Positions 9,879 to 18,933 are shown, numbered from the stretch's first letter. The stretch: DNA of 64,000 nucleotides from Bowmanella denitrificans (GCF_002887595.1 NZ_PEBU01000005.1:1-64000), one strand, 5' to 3'. The notes: a model not told the origin generated them from the letters alone. Made by a program: numbers and translations.

Positions 9879-10341
9879 AGAACCTCCCTTTACCGACATA
9901 AACCCAGCTTAAGTGCTACAGCTGCGCTTATCCCTGCCCATTTGTGAATATTTGTTAAAATTTTATGCAGCCAAGTCTGGTCTGCCATCGGCAATATGGC
10001 AAACCCGTCACCTTGAATTCCGGTAAATGGGCAGTAGTGCAACCAACAAAAGTCTGAACCATCTAGCACAACTTAACCGCAGTTAAGCTAACAGGACTTC
10101 AGTTAAGCTTTTTCCCTTCTTCACATTACCTTGTCTCAGTACAACACTAAGGTCCTTAAACATAATGTCTGAGCCGACTAATAAGGGCTTGTGCCCCTCT
10201 GAATACAGGCTCTTTGTGTTTAAGTTTCGGGTTCGTTATTGGACCCTCCGGCTGGCCAGAATTCAGGGACGTAAGGAATCCAGCAGTATCGCTACGCCCA
10301 CTGGTCGCAATTTGCAAACCCAATCAGGAAGAGGACTTGCC
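9879..10341. other. 463-base divergent intergenic region
   Basis: No convincing gene. It separates the minus-strand beta-propeller lipoprotein from the plus-strand dockerin gene and must hold both promoters. It contains the direct/inverted repeats at 10072-10110 and a small hairpin (GGGC-TTGT-GCCC) near 10186-10197. The open frame running in from 10165 lacks a signal peptide at its start and is treated as leader. Confidence 0.6.
10072..10110. promoter_or_regulatory. candidate operator: CAGTTAAGCT repeats
   Basis: The ten-base word CAGTTAAGCT occurs at 10080-10089 and again at 10100-10109, two helical turns apart. The first copy also forms a dyad (CTTAAC-CGCA-GTTAAG, 10072-10087). It is about 230 bases upstream of the dockerin gene. 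Helical-phase spacing suggests a protein-binding site; the regulator is unknown. Confidence 0.4.
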
Positions 10342-13300
10342 ATGCGATCCCATATTTTAAACAGGGCCGATCCCGACCCTGGCAATAACAATCCCCCCAT
10401 ATCTAAGCCCATAGCCATAGTGCTAAGGCACTGGTTAAGTGCTTTGCTGTTAACACTACTCTCGGTTTTTCATGTAAATGCTAATGCCGCCAGTCTGGTT
10501 AATGGTGGTTCGGTTAGCGGTGCCATCGAGTTTGCCGGTGATGAGGACAGTTGGACGTTCCAGGCTAATGCAGGGGAACGCCTTAATATTACTTTCGCAG
10601 ACATAAACAATACCGGGCTCTACCCCTATATGACTTTGTATGCGCCGGATGGCACCTTTGTCGCCAATGCCGGTAATTACGATACAGCCCAGTTTTACAA
10701 TCTGGAAGCCAGCCAAACTGGCGTTTATACCTTGCTCGTCAAAGACGGTACGTCTAATTCGCAAGTGGTAGCAAATTATCGGATCCATTTTGCTAAGAGT
10801 CTGGGCGCCAATGAACATGGCCAGTTACTCAACGGCAGCTATGTGGAAGAGCACATCACCTGGGGAGATCTGGATTCCTGGACCTTCGACGCCAGTGCCG
10901 GGGAGCGCATCAATATCACCCTGGCCGACTATGAAAATACCGGACTCTATCCCTATATGACCTTGTATGCCCCGGATGGCACCTTTGTCGCCAATGCCGG
11001 TAGCTACTACACCGCCCAGTTCTATAACCTTGCAGCTACTCAATCCGGTACCTATACCCTGCTGGTCGAAGACGGAGGGGGTCGCTCCAATGCCACGGGC
11101 AATTATCAACTTCACTTTGTTAAAAGTCTCGCCGCCAATGAACATGGCCTGCTACTCAACGGCAGCTATGTGGAAGAGCACATCACCTGGGGAGATCTGG
11201 ATTCCTGGACCTTCGACGCCAGTGCCGGGGAGCGCATCAATATCACCCTGGCCGACTATGAAAATACCGGACTCTACCCCTATATGACCTTATATGCCCC
11301 GGACGGCACCTTTGTTGCCAATGCCGGCAGCTACTACACCGCCCAGTTCTATAATCTTGAAGCCAAGCAATCCGGCACTTATACCCTGGTAGTGGAAGAC
11401 GGCACTGGTAATTCCAATGCCACAGGCAACTATCAGATCCACTTCGTTAAGAGTCTCGGCGCTGATGAGCACGGTCAACTGCTCAACGGCGGCTATGTGG
11501 AAGAGCAAATCACCTGGGGGGACCTCGATTCCTGGACCTTCGACGCCAGTGCCGGCGAGCGCATCAATATCACCCTGGCCGACTATGAAAATACCGGACT
11601 CTATCCCTATATGACCTTGTATGCCCCGGACGGCACCTTTGTTGCCAATGCCGGCAGCTACTACACCGCCCAATTCTATAATCTTGAAGCCAAGCAATCC
11701 GGCACTTATACCCTGGTTGTGGAAGACGGCACCGGTAATTCCAATGCCACAGGCAACTATCAGATCCATCTGGTCACCTCATTAACGCAAAGCGAATTTG
11801 GCTTTCTGGATCTATCAGGTAGTTATGCGCAAGACACCACCTGGGGAGATCTGGACAGCTACAGGTTTGCCGCCAATCAAGGCGACGAAATCTATCTGAC
11901 CGTCACCGACATCAATGCTACCGGGCTGTATCCCTATATCACCCTTTATTACCCGGATGGTCGCTTTTTTACTCACTCTGGAGGCTATGATGTCGCAGGC
12001 TGGACCGCCCTGACCATTCCGGAGTCCGGCAACTATCTGTTTATTGTTGAAGATGGCACTGGCAATTCAAACCAAATTGCACCCTATGTGATTAACTATA
12101 ACTTCCCTCAGGTCGCGCCTGATCCCGAAAAACCTATTGCTATCGCCTCAGCTCCCACGCGAGTGCATAAAATTCAGACGATCAATTTGGATGGCAGTGG
12201 CTCATTTGATCCTGATGAGAGCCCCGAACCACTGCATTATCAATGGCAATTACTTTCTGCACCAACTGGCAGTAATGTTAGCCAGGTCAATGTTGACAGC
12301 AATAACCCGGCCTTGGCTGATGTTGTATCCGATATCAGTGGTGAATATCGCTTCCGTTTGACGGTGGATGACGGCCTGCTAAGCGACAGTGCAGACGCGC
12401 TGGTGTTGGTGGTCAACCGCGCTCCGGTGGCTGACGCAGGTGAGAACCGTCAAGTAGGCGAAAATACTCATGTCGCACTGGATGGTTCAGCCTCAAGCGA
12501 TGCCGATGGCGACCTGTTGAGTTATCAATGGCGCATTATCAGCCTGCCGGAAAATAGTCAGGCCATGCTCAGCGACGCGCAAAGTGTCACCCCCAATCTT
12601 ACTGCCGATATCCCCGGCATCTATATCCTGGGATTGATTGTCAACGATGGTGAAGACAGCAGCCTGGAAGATCAACTGAGTATAGAAGTATTGGCTGACA
12701 ATATTGCGCCGGTGGCCAGAGCCAGCTACAGCGGCGAATTATTGGTGGCAACCGCCGTTACGCTGGATGGCAGTGCATCCAGTGATGCTGATAATGGCCC
12801 GGCCGCACTCAGCTTTCAGTGGCAGTTTATTGCCCTGCCGGCTGGCAGTGGATTGGAGCAGGGTGATATTCAATCAGCTCAAAGCCCCTTGGCCAGCTTC
12901 AGCCCGGATTTGGCAGGCAACTATCAGGTGCAACTTAGCGTATTTGACGGTGAGCTAACAGACACAGCCCTGCTGACCATTACAGTGGCCGACGTACCTG
13001 TTTGCCAGCTAAATGCCAATGCCGGACAGGATCAGGCAGTAGAATTAGGCAATCAGGTACAACTGGATGGCTCTGCATCGCTGATCAGTAGCGCTTGCAT
13101 CAATACCGAAATTGCCTGGCAGTTTGTATCCGTACCGCAGGGCAGCCAACTAAGCAACAACGACATTATTATCGGCGGGCAATCTCAGGCCAGCTTTATG
13201 CCGGATAATGCCGGGGTATATGTGGTGTCGCTAAGCTTAACCGATGGCGCTGTTTCTGCTACCGATACCCTGATGGTCACTGTGACCGCCAATGCCATTC

Positions 13301-13788
13301 CGGTGGCAGATGCAGGTAGCGACCAGCAAATTGAGCTGGGCCAGACGGTGATGCTGGATGGCAGCCTGAGTTATGACCCGGACAACAGCCCCGCTGCGTT
13401 GAGTTTCCAATGGACAGTGCTGTCTGCACCAACGGACAGCAGTGCAACCATTGACTCCCCTAACACAGCGACCAGTGAGTTCAGTGCGGATTTAGCCGGT
13501 ATCTATCGCTTGCAACTGAGCGTTTCTGACGGTCAGGACAGTGCCACTGACGCCCTCACCATTGAGGTGCAGGAGCCCATACAACAACCGCTGCTGTGTG
13601 ACATCGATGGTGACCTGTTTATCGATAGCCGCGATATCCGCGCCATTATGGCCAGACGCAACACGCCGGCCAGTGGCGAAGACGACCGCGCCGACTGGAA
13701 TGCGGATGGCCAGATTAACATTCTGGATGCCAGGGGCTGTGTATTGCAGTGTTCACTGCCCAGCTGCGCCTCAGCCAGCAATAACTAA
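10342..13788 (+). CDS. secreted multi-repeat protein with C-terminal dockerin
   Basis: A 1148-residue secreted protein. Start 10342 was chosen because GGAAGAGGA lies about 8 bases upstream and a signal sequence (LRHWLSALLLTLLSVFHVNANA) follows about 25 residues later. Next come five tandem 109-residue modules like bacterial pre-peptidase C-terminal (PPC) domains (motif DSWTF-AGERINIT-TGLYPYMTLY-YTLLVEDG). Five to six Ig/PKD-like modules follow (VADAG-LDGSASSDADG-LSYQW). The end is a dockerin-like pair of calcium loops, DIDGDLFIDSRD and DWNADGQINILD. No catalytic domain is visible. It is followed after 47 bases by a cohesin-like gene, which strongly suggests a cell-surface partner. Confidence 0.85.
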   Translation: MRSHILNRADPDPGNNNPPISKPIAIVLRHWLSALLLTLLSVFHVNANAASLVNGGSVSGAIEFAGDEDSWTFQANAGERLNITFADINNTGLYPYMTLYAPDGTFVANAGNYDTAQFYNLEASQTGVYTLLVKDGTSNSQVVANYRIHFAKSLGANEHGQLLNGSYVEEHITWGDLDSWTFDASAGERINITLADYENTGLYPYMTLYAPDGTFVANAGSYYTAQFYNLAATQSGTYTLLVEDGGGRSNATGNYQLHFVKSLAANEHGLLLNGSYVEEHITWGDLDSWTFDASAGERINITLADYENTGLYPYMTLYAPDGTFVANAGSYYTAQFYNLEAKQSGTYTLVVEDGTGNSNATGNYQIHFVKSLGADEHGQLLNGGYVEEQITWGDLDSWTFDASAGERINITLADYENTGLYPYMTLYAPDGTFVANAGSYYTAQFYNLEAKQSGTYTLVVEDGTGNSNATGNYQIHLVTSLTQSEFGFLDLSGSYAQDTTWGDLDSYRFAANQGDEIYLTVTDINATGLYPYITLYYPDGRFFTHSGGYDVAGWTALTIPESGNYLFIVEDGTGNSNQIAPYVINYNFPQVAPDPEKPIAIASAPTRVHKIQTINLDGSGSFDPDESPEPLHYQWQLLSAPTGSNVSQVNVDSNNPALADVVSDISGEYRFRLTVDDGLLSDSADALVLVVNRAPVADAGENRQVGENTHVALDGSASSDADGDLLSYQWRIISLPENSQAMLSDAQSVTPNLTADIPGIYILGLIVNDGEDSSLEDQLSIEVLADNIAPVARASYSGELLVATAVTLDGSASSDADNGPAALSFQWQFIALPAGSGLEQGDIQSAQSPLASFSPDLAGNYQVQLSVFDGELTDTALLTITVADVPVCQLNANAGQDQAVELGNQVQLDGSASLISSACINTEIAWQFVSVPQGSQLSNNDIIIGGQSQASFMPDNAGVYVVSLSLTDGAVSATDTLMVTVTANAIPVADAGSDQQIELGQTVMLDGSLSYDPDNSPAALSFQWTVLSAPTDSSATIDSPNTATSEFSADLAGIYRLQLSVSDGQDSATDALTIEVQEPIQQPLLCDIDGDLFIDSRDIRAIMARRNTPASGEDDRADWNADGQINILDARGCVLQCSLPSCASASNN
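10484..12118 (+). repeat. five tandem 327-bp coding repeats
   Basis: Repeat units begin at about 10484, 10811, 11138, 11465 and 11792, an exact 327-base (109-codon) period. Units 2-4 are nearly identical over long stretches of DNA, including third codon positions, while units 1 and 5 have diverged. That pattern points to recent duplication or gene conversion of the inner units. Confidence 0.9.
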
Positions 13789-13797
13789 GCGTTTTTG

Positions 13798-13817
13798 CCC
13801 CGGCAGCTGTGCCGGGG
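13798..13817 (+). terminator. intercistronic hairpin (attenuator-like)
   Basis: Stem CCCCGGC / GCCGGGG with loop AGCTGT, followed by TCTTT, sits between the dockerin and cohesin genes and 18 bases before the cohesin start codon. The T tract is poor, so partial termination or mRNA end protection is more likely than complete stop. Confidence 0.55.
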
Positions 13818-13835
13818 TCTTTAAGGAGAATTAAG

Positions 13836-14411
13836 ATGAAAAAACTTACTGCACTAGTCAGTACGACTTTACTTGCTTTTTATTTAAGCCTTTCCGCTCA
13901 GGCCGCGCCTATATTAGCCTTTAGCAACGATGGTTCAGCAGTCAGTCAAACCATTACACAGGGCGATAATGTCAGCCTGGAGTTATGGGTGTCGGGGCTT
14001 GAAAACGTGAATTTAGGCGGCTTTGATATTGAGCTTTTCTTTGATCCAAGCGTCAGCCTGTTTCAATCTGCCTTGTTTAGCGCCGAATGGCTGGATTTCA
14101 GTGATCTGATTGTTGCAGGGAATCGCCTTAGCCTGGCCAGTGTTTCCAGTTTATTTGACCTAAGCACACAGCCAGACAGCCTGCTCCTGGCCACCTTGCA
14201 ATTTAGCGCCGGTGCGGTCGGCACCAGCCTGGTTAATTTCGGCAATATCTTGTTGTCTGATGAGCTGGCCCAGCCTTTTAGTACGGATTGGGCGGCCGCC
14301 ACCATCGAAGTACAGGCAAATAGCACAGGCATCCCTGAACCACAGACCTGGCTGTTGATGTTGTTAGCAATTGCTCTTATAAGGCTGCAGCGCAGCCGAA
14401 CCTATCGATAG
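13836..14411 (+). CDS. cohesin-like protein with PEP-CTERM anchor
   Basis: A 191-residue exported protein. The signal peptide is MKKLTALVSTTLLAFYLSLSAQA. The body reads as a cohesin-type beta-sandwich: VSLELWVSGLENVNLGGFDI, ELFFDPSVS, LLATLQFSAGAVGTSLVNF. The C-terminus is a PEP-CTERM signal: PEP motif (IPEPQTW), hydrophobic helix, then basic residues (RLQRSRTYR). Known PEP-CTERM proteins are processed by an exosortase, which is not in this window. Start 13836 has a clear AAGGAG site. Because the preceding gene ends in a dockerin, this protein is the probable membrane-anchored partner, by inference. Confidence 0.85.
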   Translation: MKKLTALVSTTLLAFYLSLSAQAAPILAFSNDGSAVSQTITQGDNVSLELWVSGLENVNLGGFDIELFFDPSVSLFQSALFSAEWLDFSDLIVAGNRLSLASVSSLFDLSTQPDSLLLATLQFSAGAVGTSLVNFGNILLSDELAQPFSTDWAAATIEVQANSTGIPEPQTWLLMLLAIALIRLQRSRTYR

Positions 14412-14479
14412 ACCAGAGATAATTGCAGCCTCGGTAAAAAGGGGCTGCCAAATAGTGCAGCTCAGAGGGAAATTTGAGT

Positions 14480-14833
14480 ATGGCAATTTGCAGTCGCTGC
14501 TTAGGCAGCGGTCGGTTAGCAGACGTGGAATCCTGTCCGCAATGCTCAGGTACCGGACAGACTGAGTTAAGTGCTGTTGGTATAGAGCAGCAACACAGCA
14601 AGGCAAAGAAAAATAAATACAAAGCGATAGTTGAAGGAATTTGGGAAATTTCCCTGATGCTGGGGATACTTATCTTTTTTATCCAATATCAGCAGAGTAA
14701 AACCTTCGTTGATGCCATGCGCTCGGCCGCAGCCATGTTTTTCCTGTTTGGCATGGTGCTCACCCTGGGTTATCTGCTGATAAACTTCGCCGTCAGCATC
14801 TATCAGAAACTTTCAGGTACTGACAAGGGCTAG
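14480..14833 (+). CDS. small membrane protein with DnaJ-type zinc motifs
   Basis: 117 residues, family not recognised. The N-terminus has two CxxCxGxG motifs (CSRCLGSG and CPQCSGTG) like the DnaJ cysteine-rich zinc domain, so one zinc ion is probably bound. Two predicted membrane helices follow, about residues 52-70 (ISLMLGILIFFI) and 80-107 (AAAMFFLFGMVLTLGYLLI). The ATG at 14480 has AGAGGGA upstream and was preferred to a TTG six bases earlier. It converges with the HTH-TPR gene and shares the bases CTAG of the stop codons with it. Function unknown. Confidence 0.75.
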   Translation: MAICSRCLGSGRLADVESCPQCSGTGQTELSAVGIEQQHSKAKKNKYKAIVEGIWEISLMLGILIFFIQYQQSKTFVDAMRSAAAMFFLFGMVLTLGYLLINFAVSIYQKLSGTDKG

Positions 14834-14839
14834 CCTTGT
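14823..14839. terminator. short palindrome over shared stop codons
   Basis: ACAAGG-GCTAG-CCTTGT. The loop contains CTAG (14830-14833), which is the TAG stop of the plus gene and, on the other strand, the TAG stop of the minus gene. A short stem without a T run, so only a weak terminator. Confidence 0.4.
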
Positions 14840-16887
14840 TGAGCCGCAGTTATATCTTTTAAATTTTGGTAAATGGGGCAAATGGTTATGGCTTGCTGCC
14901 ACAACTGCTCCGACGGCTCAAATTGGTTCAGTTCCTGCAACAAACTGGCCAACGCAACAATGGCCCCAGGTTCTAGCTTTTGTGTTGCCAGATCCAGCAA
15001 ACGTGTTCGTTGTGCATCAGAAACATCAACCGGCAGGCCCTGTAAACGGTTAATTTTTTGCTGGTAAAGGATTTCGCCGATTTCAGCCCATACCGTCAGA
15101 TTATTGCGTAGCCGGTCCCTTTTAATAATCCGTAACGCATTCTCGTAAGCGTCAATAGCCTCAGTGTTACTGCCTAAAGCAGCGTAGGATGCAGCAATGC
15201 TGGCCCACACCTGGTGATAACCTATCTGGTCAGGATCCCCCATTTTTTGCAGTGCAGAAAGACGTAATGCCAATGACTGCTGATAGTCCTGACGAAAAAA
15301 TGCAATCATACCTAGCTGCTCTTCTGCCAGGTGCGAATCTGGATGCAACACCAACAGCTTTTCAAAAGCCGTCTTAGCCTGTTGCAGATGATTAAGACAA
15401 TAGGCCACAGCACCCAGTCCATTATAGGCAATGGCCTGCCCACCTAAATCTGCAGCATATTGGAACAACTCCAAACTCTGTTCCATCTGACCTTGATAAA
15501 AATAGTGCGCGCCAAGTTGATAATGGTTATACCAATAGTCTGGCTCAATCTCCCGAACCTTATTCAACACTTGTTCTGCACGCTTTGCCACGCCAACCAT
15601 ATCGGAGCTGGTGTCATTGAATGCCAACAGATAGCTGGCCCCCAACCCCTGTAATGCATCCAGATTATCCGGCCAGACATCGAGCACTTTGTTGAACTCT
15701 TCAACCCCTTTGGCAGCACCATACAAACGACGCTGCAACAGTGCCGCACTGCTCATAACATAGCTGTTTCCGGCATCCAATTGCAGCGCCTTTTGGCAAT
15801 GTGCGGCGGCATGCTCCAAACGTTGTTTTTCATGACCTTCGAGGCTATACCACATATAGGTTTCACATAAGGCCGCTTCAGCCACAGCAAACTGCGGATA
15901 CAGCTGCAAAGCGGAAAAAAGCAGGTTAATAATTTTCTCTGAGCCAGACCAATTCTCAATTTTATTTTCATCCATTAATTGCCTGGCCTGTAGATAATGG
16001 TCCCAGGCACGAATCTGGCTATCCGATGGCATCAAGGCAGTTGAACCGACAAAAATATACTCACTGATCTTCTGCTCCAGTTCGGTTGCCAGGCTGTCGG
16101 CCTGCTGATTAACGTCAGGGCGGCTAAGCACTTTGTATAAACTAATGCTGTCATTTCCCTGGTAATAGGTCATAACCCGCAACCGGATATAACGCCCGTA
16201 CTGCTTGCCATCAACACTGATCACCGCATCCGACTGGTATTCCCTGGCCAAGTCCAGAGCCAGAGCAGATAAGTCGTCTGGTTTGGGTGCCAACACGGCA
16301 ACGTTAAAATCGGCTTTCAATTGTTCTTCGAGTTCCGCAACCAGCCGGTCCAATTCAGGGTTTTCGAACCGAATCAGCACACTGGGTGTGACAAAGGAAT
16401 GGGCGGTAAAGGTAGGCAATAGCTTTCTTGGATTGCCACCTTGCCATATCAGGTTAATTAACAACAGTACGATGACCAGCGTCAGCAACATGACCCATAA
16501 CCAGAATCTGCGGCTGGTTTGTGCTGACCCAACCTGCATAGCAGCAGAACTCACCGGCAGTGTATTAGTAACATTATCTAAAACGGGTTGAGGCAAAGTG
16601 TCTGCCGACTGGTCGTCCTGGGTACTTAGATACAAGGTCCAGGCATTGGTATCCAGCGCCCTGGCCACCCGCTCAATGCTTACAGGGTCTACCGCTTCAC
16701 CACGGAATACACGATTAACCAGAGTACGGGGCAATTTATCCAGGCCTTCAGCATCCTGAATACGTTTGGCCACTTCAATTTGCGATTTGATCCCGGCGGC
16801 CAACATGGCAGCCCGGAGTTTGGCTGGAGAGGCTTGTACTCCTCTTTCCCGCTTGCTGTTGCTACCTGCCCCTTGTTCGGACGCCAC
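14830..16887 (-). CDS. membrane-bound HTH-TPR one-component regulator
   Basis: About 685 residues. The N-terminus resembles an XRE/lambda-repressor-type helix-turn-helix (SPAKLRAAMLAAGI, QIEVAKRI, RTLVNRVFRGEAVDPVSIERVARAL). One membrane helix follows near residues 125-145 (RFWLWVMLLTLVIVLLLINLIW). The periplasmic part has a TolB/FlgO-like segment (FNVAVLAPKPDDL, YQSDAVISV) and then about 8-10 TPR helices. The plan is like CadC-type regulators, but with a different DNA-binding fold. Start: a GTG with AAAAAGGA upstream was chosen over a TTG 18 bases earlier that lacks a ribosome site; this is uncertain. Its target may be the adjacent signalling genes, which is unproven. Confidence 0.75.
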   Translation of the reverse strand: MASEQGAGSNSKRERGVQASPAKLRAAMLAAGIKSQIEVAKRIQDAEGLDKLPRTLVNRVFRGEAVDPVSIERVARALDTNAWTLYLSTQDDQSADTLPQPVLDNVTNTLPVSSAAMQVGSAQTSRRFWLWVMLLTLVIVLLLINLIWQGGNPRKLLPTFTAHSFVTPSVLIRFENPELDRLVAELEEQLKADFNVAVLAPKPDDLSALALDLAREYQSDAVISVDGKQYGRYIRLRVMTYYQGNDSISLYKVLSRPDVNQQADSLATELEQKISEYIFVGSTALMPSDSQIRAWDHYLQARQLMDENKIENWSGSEKIINLLFSALQLYPQFAVAEAALCETYMWYSLEGHEKQRLEHAAAHCQKALQLDAGNSYVMSSAALLQRRLYGAAKGVEEFNKVLDVWPDNLDALQGLGASYLLAFNDTSSDMVGVAKRAEQVLNKVREIEPDYWYNHYQLGAHYFYQGQMEQSLELFQYAADLGGQAIAYNGLGAVAYCLNHLQQAKTAFEKLLVLHPDSHLAEEQLGMIAFFRQDYQQSLALRLSALQKMGDPDQIGYHQVWASIAASYAALGSNTEAIDAYENALRIIKRDRLRNNLTVWAEIGEILYQQKINRLQGLPVDVSDAQRTRLLDLATQKLEPGAIVALASLLQELNQFEPSEQLWQQAITICPIYQNLKDITAAQQG

Positions 16888-17020
16888 ACCTGTTCCTTTT
16901 TCCAATAGCTGTCATTGACGTTGGCACCGGAACAACATGGGCCAAAAAAGGCCTATAGATTAACCTGATGGCGAGGGTAGTTTCAAAGGTTGCTTTATTA
17001 CGGGCAGATGAATATATAAC

Positions 17021-17842
17021 TTAGCAACCGCTGAATTCCTGCAAACGAGCTTTATAATTACGGCTGACTTTAACCTGCTCCCCGCTTTGCAATAAGGCAA
17101 AGTATTCGCCATTGGAATTAGGGGTCAGACGCTGCAGTTGTTCAAGATTGATAATGGCCGAACGGCTGACCCGGCAAAAACGCTGGGGATCCAGACTGCT
17201 TTCCAGCCCACCCAATGTATGCCTGGCAATAAACGATGCCTTGTCGGTATGTACGCAGATATAGTCTCCTGCCGCCTCGACCCAGTTGATTTCTGCCACC
17301 TTGACCCGTAACCATTCGTTGCCGTTTTTCAGCGAGATATAGGGGTTGAGGGTAGCCAGGCTGCGATCATCGTCCTGTTGTAGCTGCTGCAGCACACCAT
17401 TAAAGGTTTTGCCGGTGCGCTGGCGCACTAACTGGTCAAATTCCTGCACCGCCTGCGCTGCTGATCTGAGTTGACGACGTCTGACATAAGCCGCGATGCA
17501 TTCGCGTACACGCTCCAAACTGACAGGTTTGAGAATATAATCTTTCACGCCCTGCGTGTAGGCACCAGCGGCAAAGTCAGCATAGGCGGTGACATAGACC
17601 ACTTCAGCACAGCAGCTTTGGCTGCGATTGATGGCATCCACCACCTCGACACCGCTTAAAAAGGGCATCTCAATATCCAGTAACAATAAATCCGGTTGAT
17701 AGGTCTCTATAGCTTCCAGTACTTCCCTGCCGTTACGGCAACTGGCCAGTAGCTCAACATTGTCAATTTCTGCCAGGCATAAAGCCAGACCTTCGCGGGC
17801 TAGTAATTCATCGTCGGCTATGATGACAGAGATTCGGTCCAT
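17021..17842 (-). CDS. LytTR-family response regulator (module 1, second regulator)
   Basis: 273 residues. The receiver domain has acidic pair Asp10-Asp11, phospho-acceptor Asp56 (LLLLDIEMP), Thr in VTAYAD and Lys in LKPVS. A linker of about 40 residues is followed by a LytTR DNA-binding domain from about residue 170 (WLRVKVAEINWVEAAGDYI, CRVSRSAIINLEQLQRL). Its start lies inside the end of the kinase gene (25-base overlap), so the two are translationally coupled. The paralogue at 25319-26086 has the same layout. Confidence 0.9.
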   Translation of the reverse strand: MDRISVIIADDELLAREGLALCLAEIDNVELLASCRNGREVLEAIETYQPDLLLLDIEMPFLSGVEVVDAINRSQSCCAEVVYVTAYADFAAGAYTQGVKDYILKPVSLERVRECIAAYVRRRQLRSAAQAVQEFDQLVRQRTGKTFNGVLQQLQQDDDRSLATLNPYISLKNGNEWLRVKVAEINWVEAAGDYICVHTDKASFIARHTLGGLESSLDPQRFCRVSRSAIINLEQLQRLTPNSNGEYFALLQSGEQVKVSRNYKARLQEFSGC

Positions 17843-18933
17843 GGGTCTTCTTCAAACGGAATAGCGATAGTGACGCTCAGCCCGTGTGAATTAGCCACCG
17901 CCATGGTCAACGACTGCCGTTCTCCATACAGAACTTCCAGTCGTTCTATGATATTTTGCAGGCCCACACCACTGAGATTTACCTGATTAACATCGGTCAA
18001 AGGGCCGTTATCTGCAACTTGCAAATGTAACAGCTTGTTATCCCGCCAACCTTTGATAGTAATCTGGCCATCGTCTGACATTTTAGCAATGGCGTGTTTT
18101 ATGCAATTTTCCACCAAAGGCTGTATTAATAAGCTAGGCACCAAAGCCATCTGCGCATCCTCGTCCACCAATACAGACACCTCCAGGCGGTCGGAGAAAC
18201 GTACCTTTTCAATTTCCAGATACATCATCAGTGCCTTGATTTCTTCATGCAGACGAATCTTCTTATCCGGTTCACTGTCCAGTGAAAAACGCAAAAACGT
18301 GGCTAGATGACCAATCATTTTACCGCTGCGTGCTTTATCTCCTTTCATCACCAGCGTAGACAGTGCGTTTAAGGTGTTAAACAGAAAATGTGGGTTAATC
18401 TGGTAGCGCAACATACGGATCTGCGCCAAGTGATTAAGTCTGGCGGAACGTAACTGCAGTGCCTGAGCCTGTACCAAACGAAAATGATAGTTAATGCCGA
18501 AATACAGACTGCTCCAAACCATCATGATAAAAAACGAGTTACTAACGGTCATAAACAAGTGCTGCCACTCAAATTTGGGATCGGCGGCAAGATTAAAAAT
18601 GTCATCCCCCATCGCCCAGTAAAGCAGCAAATTTTTCGGCACTATCCACAACACAGCCAGCAGGCAACTAACCAGCAGGATCATTACCGCCTGCCACAGG
18701 AAAGACAGCTCCCAGCAGCGCCGGTACAAATGGCGAACTGGCAAGGTTAAAACAAAGCCCATCAAAGTAATCGGCATCAGCACATAAAATATGCTGCATC
18801 CCAATGAATTATAATTGCCGAATAACAACAGATTGTCGGTCAGCATCAATAAGTAGTAGAACAACCAACCGGCAGTCTGCAGTAACCAAAACGACGGCTT
18901 TCGCGCTGAAACCGCCTGCGCAACTTCACTCAT
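17818..18933 (-). CDS. LytS/YehU-type sensor histidine kinase (module 1)
   Basis: 371 residues. Four predicted membrane helices lie in the first ~160 residues, with no large sensor domain. A His_kinase (PF06580) core follows, with the phospho-acceptor in INPHFLFNTLNALS, then an HATPase with N box VENCIKHAIAKM and the G-rich motif GVGLQNIIERL. The gene overlaps both neighbours, the upstream regulator by 8 bases and the downstream regulator by 25, so a single kinase is made together with two response regulators. The ligand is unknown. It is highly similar to the kinase at 26086-27201. Confidence 0.9.
   Translation of the reverse strand: MSEVAQAVSARKPSFWLLQTAGWLFYYLLMLTDNLLLFGNYNSLGCSIFYVLMPITLMGFVLTLPVRHLYRRCWELSFLWQAVMILLVSCLLAVLWIVPKNLLLYWAMGDDIFNLAADPKFEWQHLFMTVSNSFFIMMVWSSLYFGINYHFRLVQAQALQLRSARLNHLAQIRMLRYQINPHFLFNTLNALSTLVMKGDKARSGKMIGHLATFLRFSLDSEPDKKIRLHEEIKALMMYLEIEKVRFSDRLEVSVLVDEDAQMALVPSLLIQPLVENCIKHAIAKMSDDGQITIKGWRDNKLLHLQVADNGPLTDVNQVNLSGVGLQNIIERLEVLYGERQSLTMAVANSHGLSVTIAIPFEEDPWTESLSS

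Noticed and set aside
9978-9993. Second sigma-54 promoter before the dockerin gene
   Set aside because: TGG and GC are spaced correctly, but the TT of the -12 element and the C at -24 are missing.
10165-10341. N-terminal extension of the dockerin protein, or a cyclic-di-GMP riboswitch in the leader
   Set aside because: No signal peptide at the extended start and a good ribosome site at 10342. GGGACG and CTCCGG pieces recall the GEMM motif, but the GNRA-loop hairpin and the order do not match.
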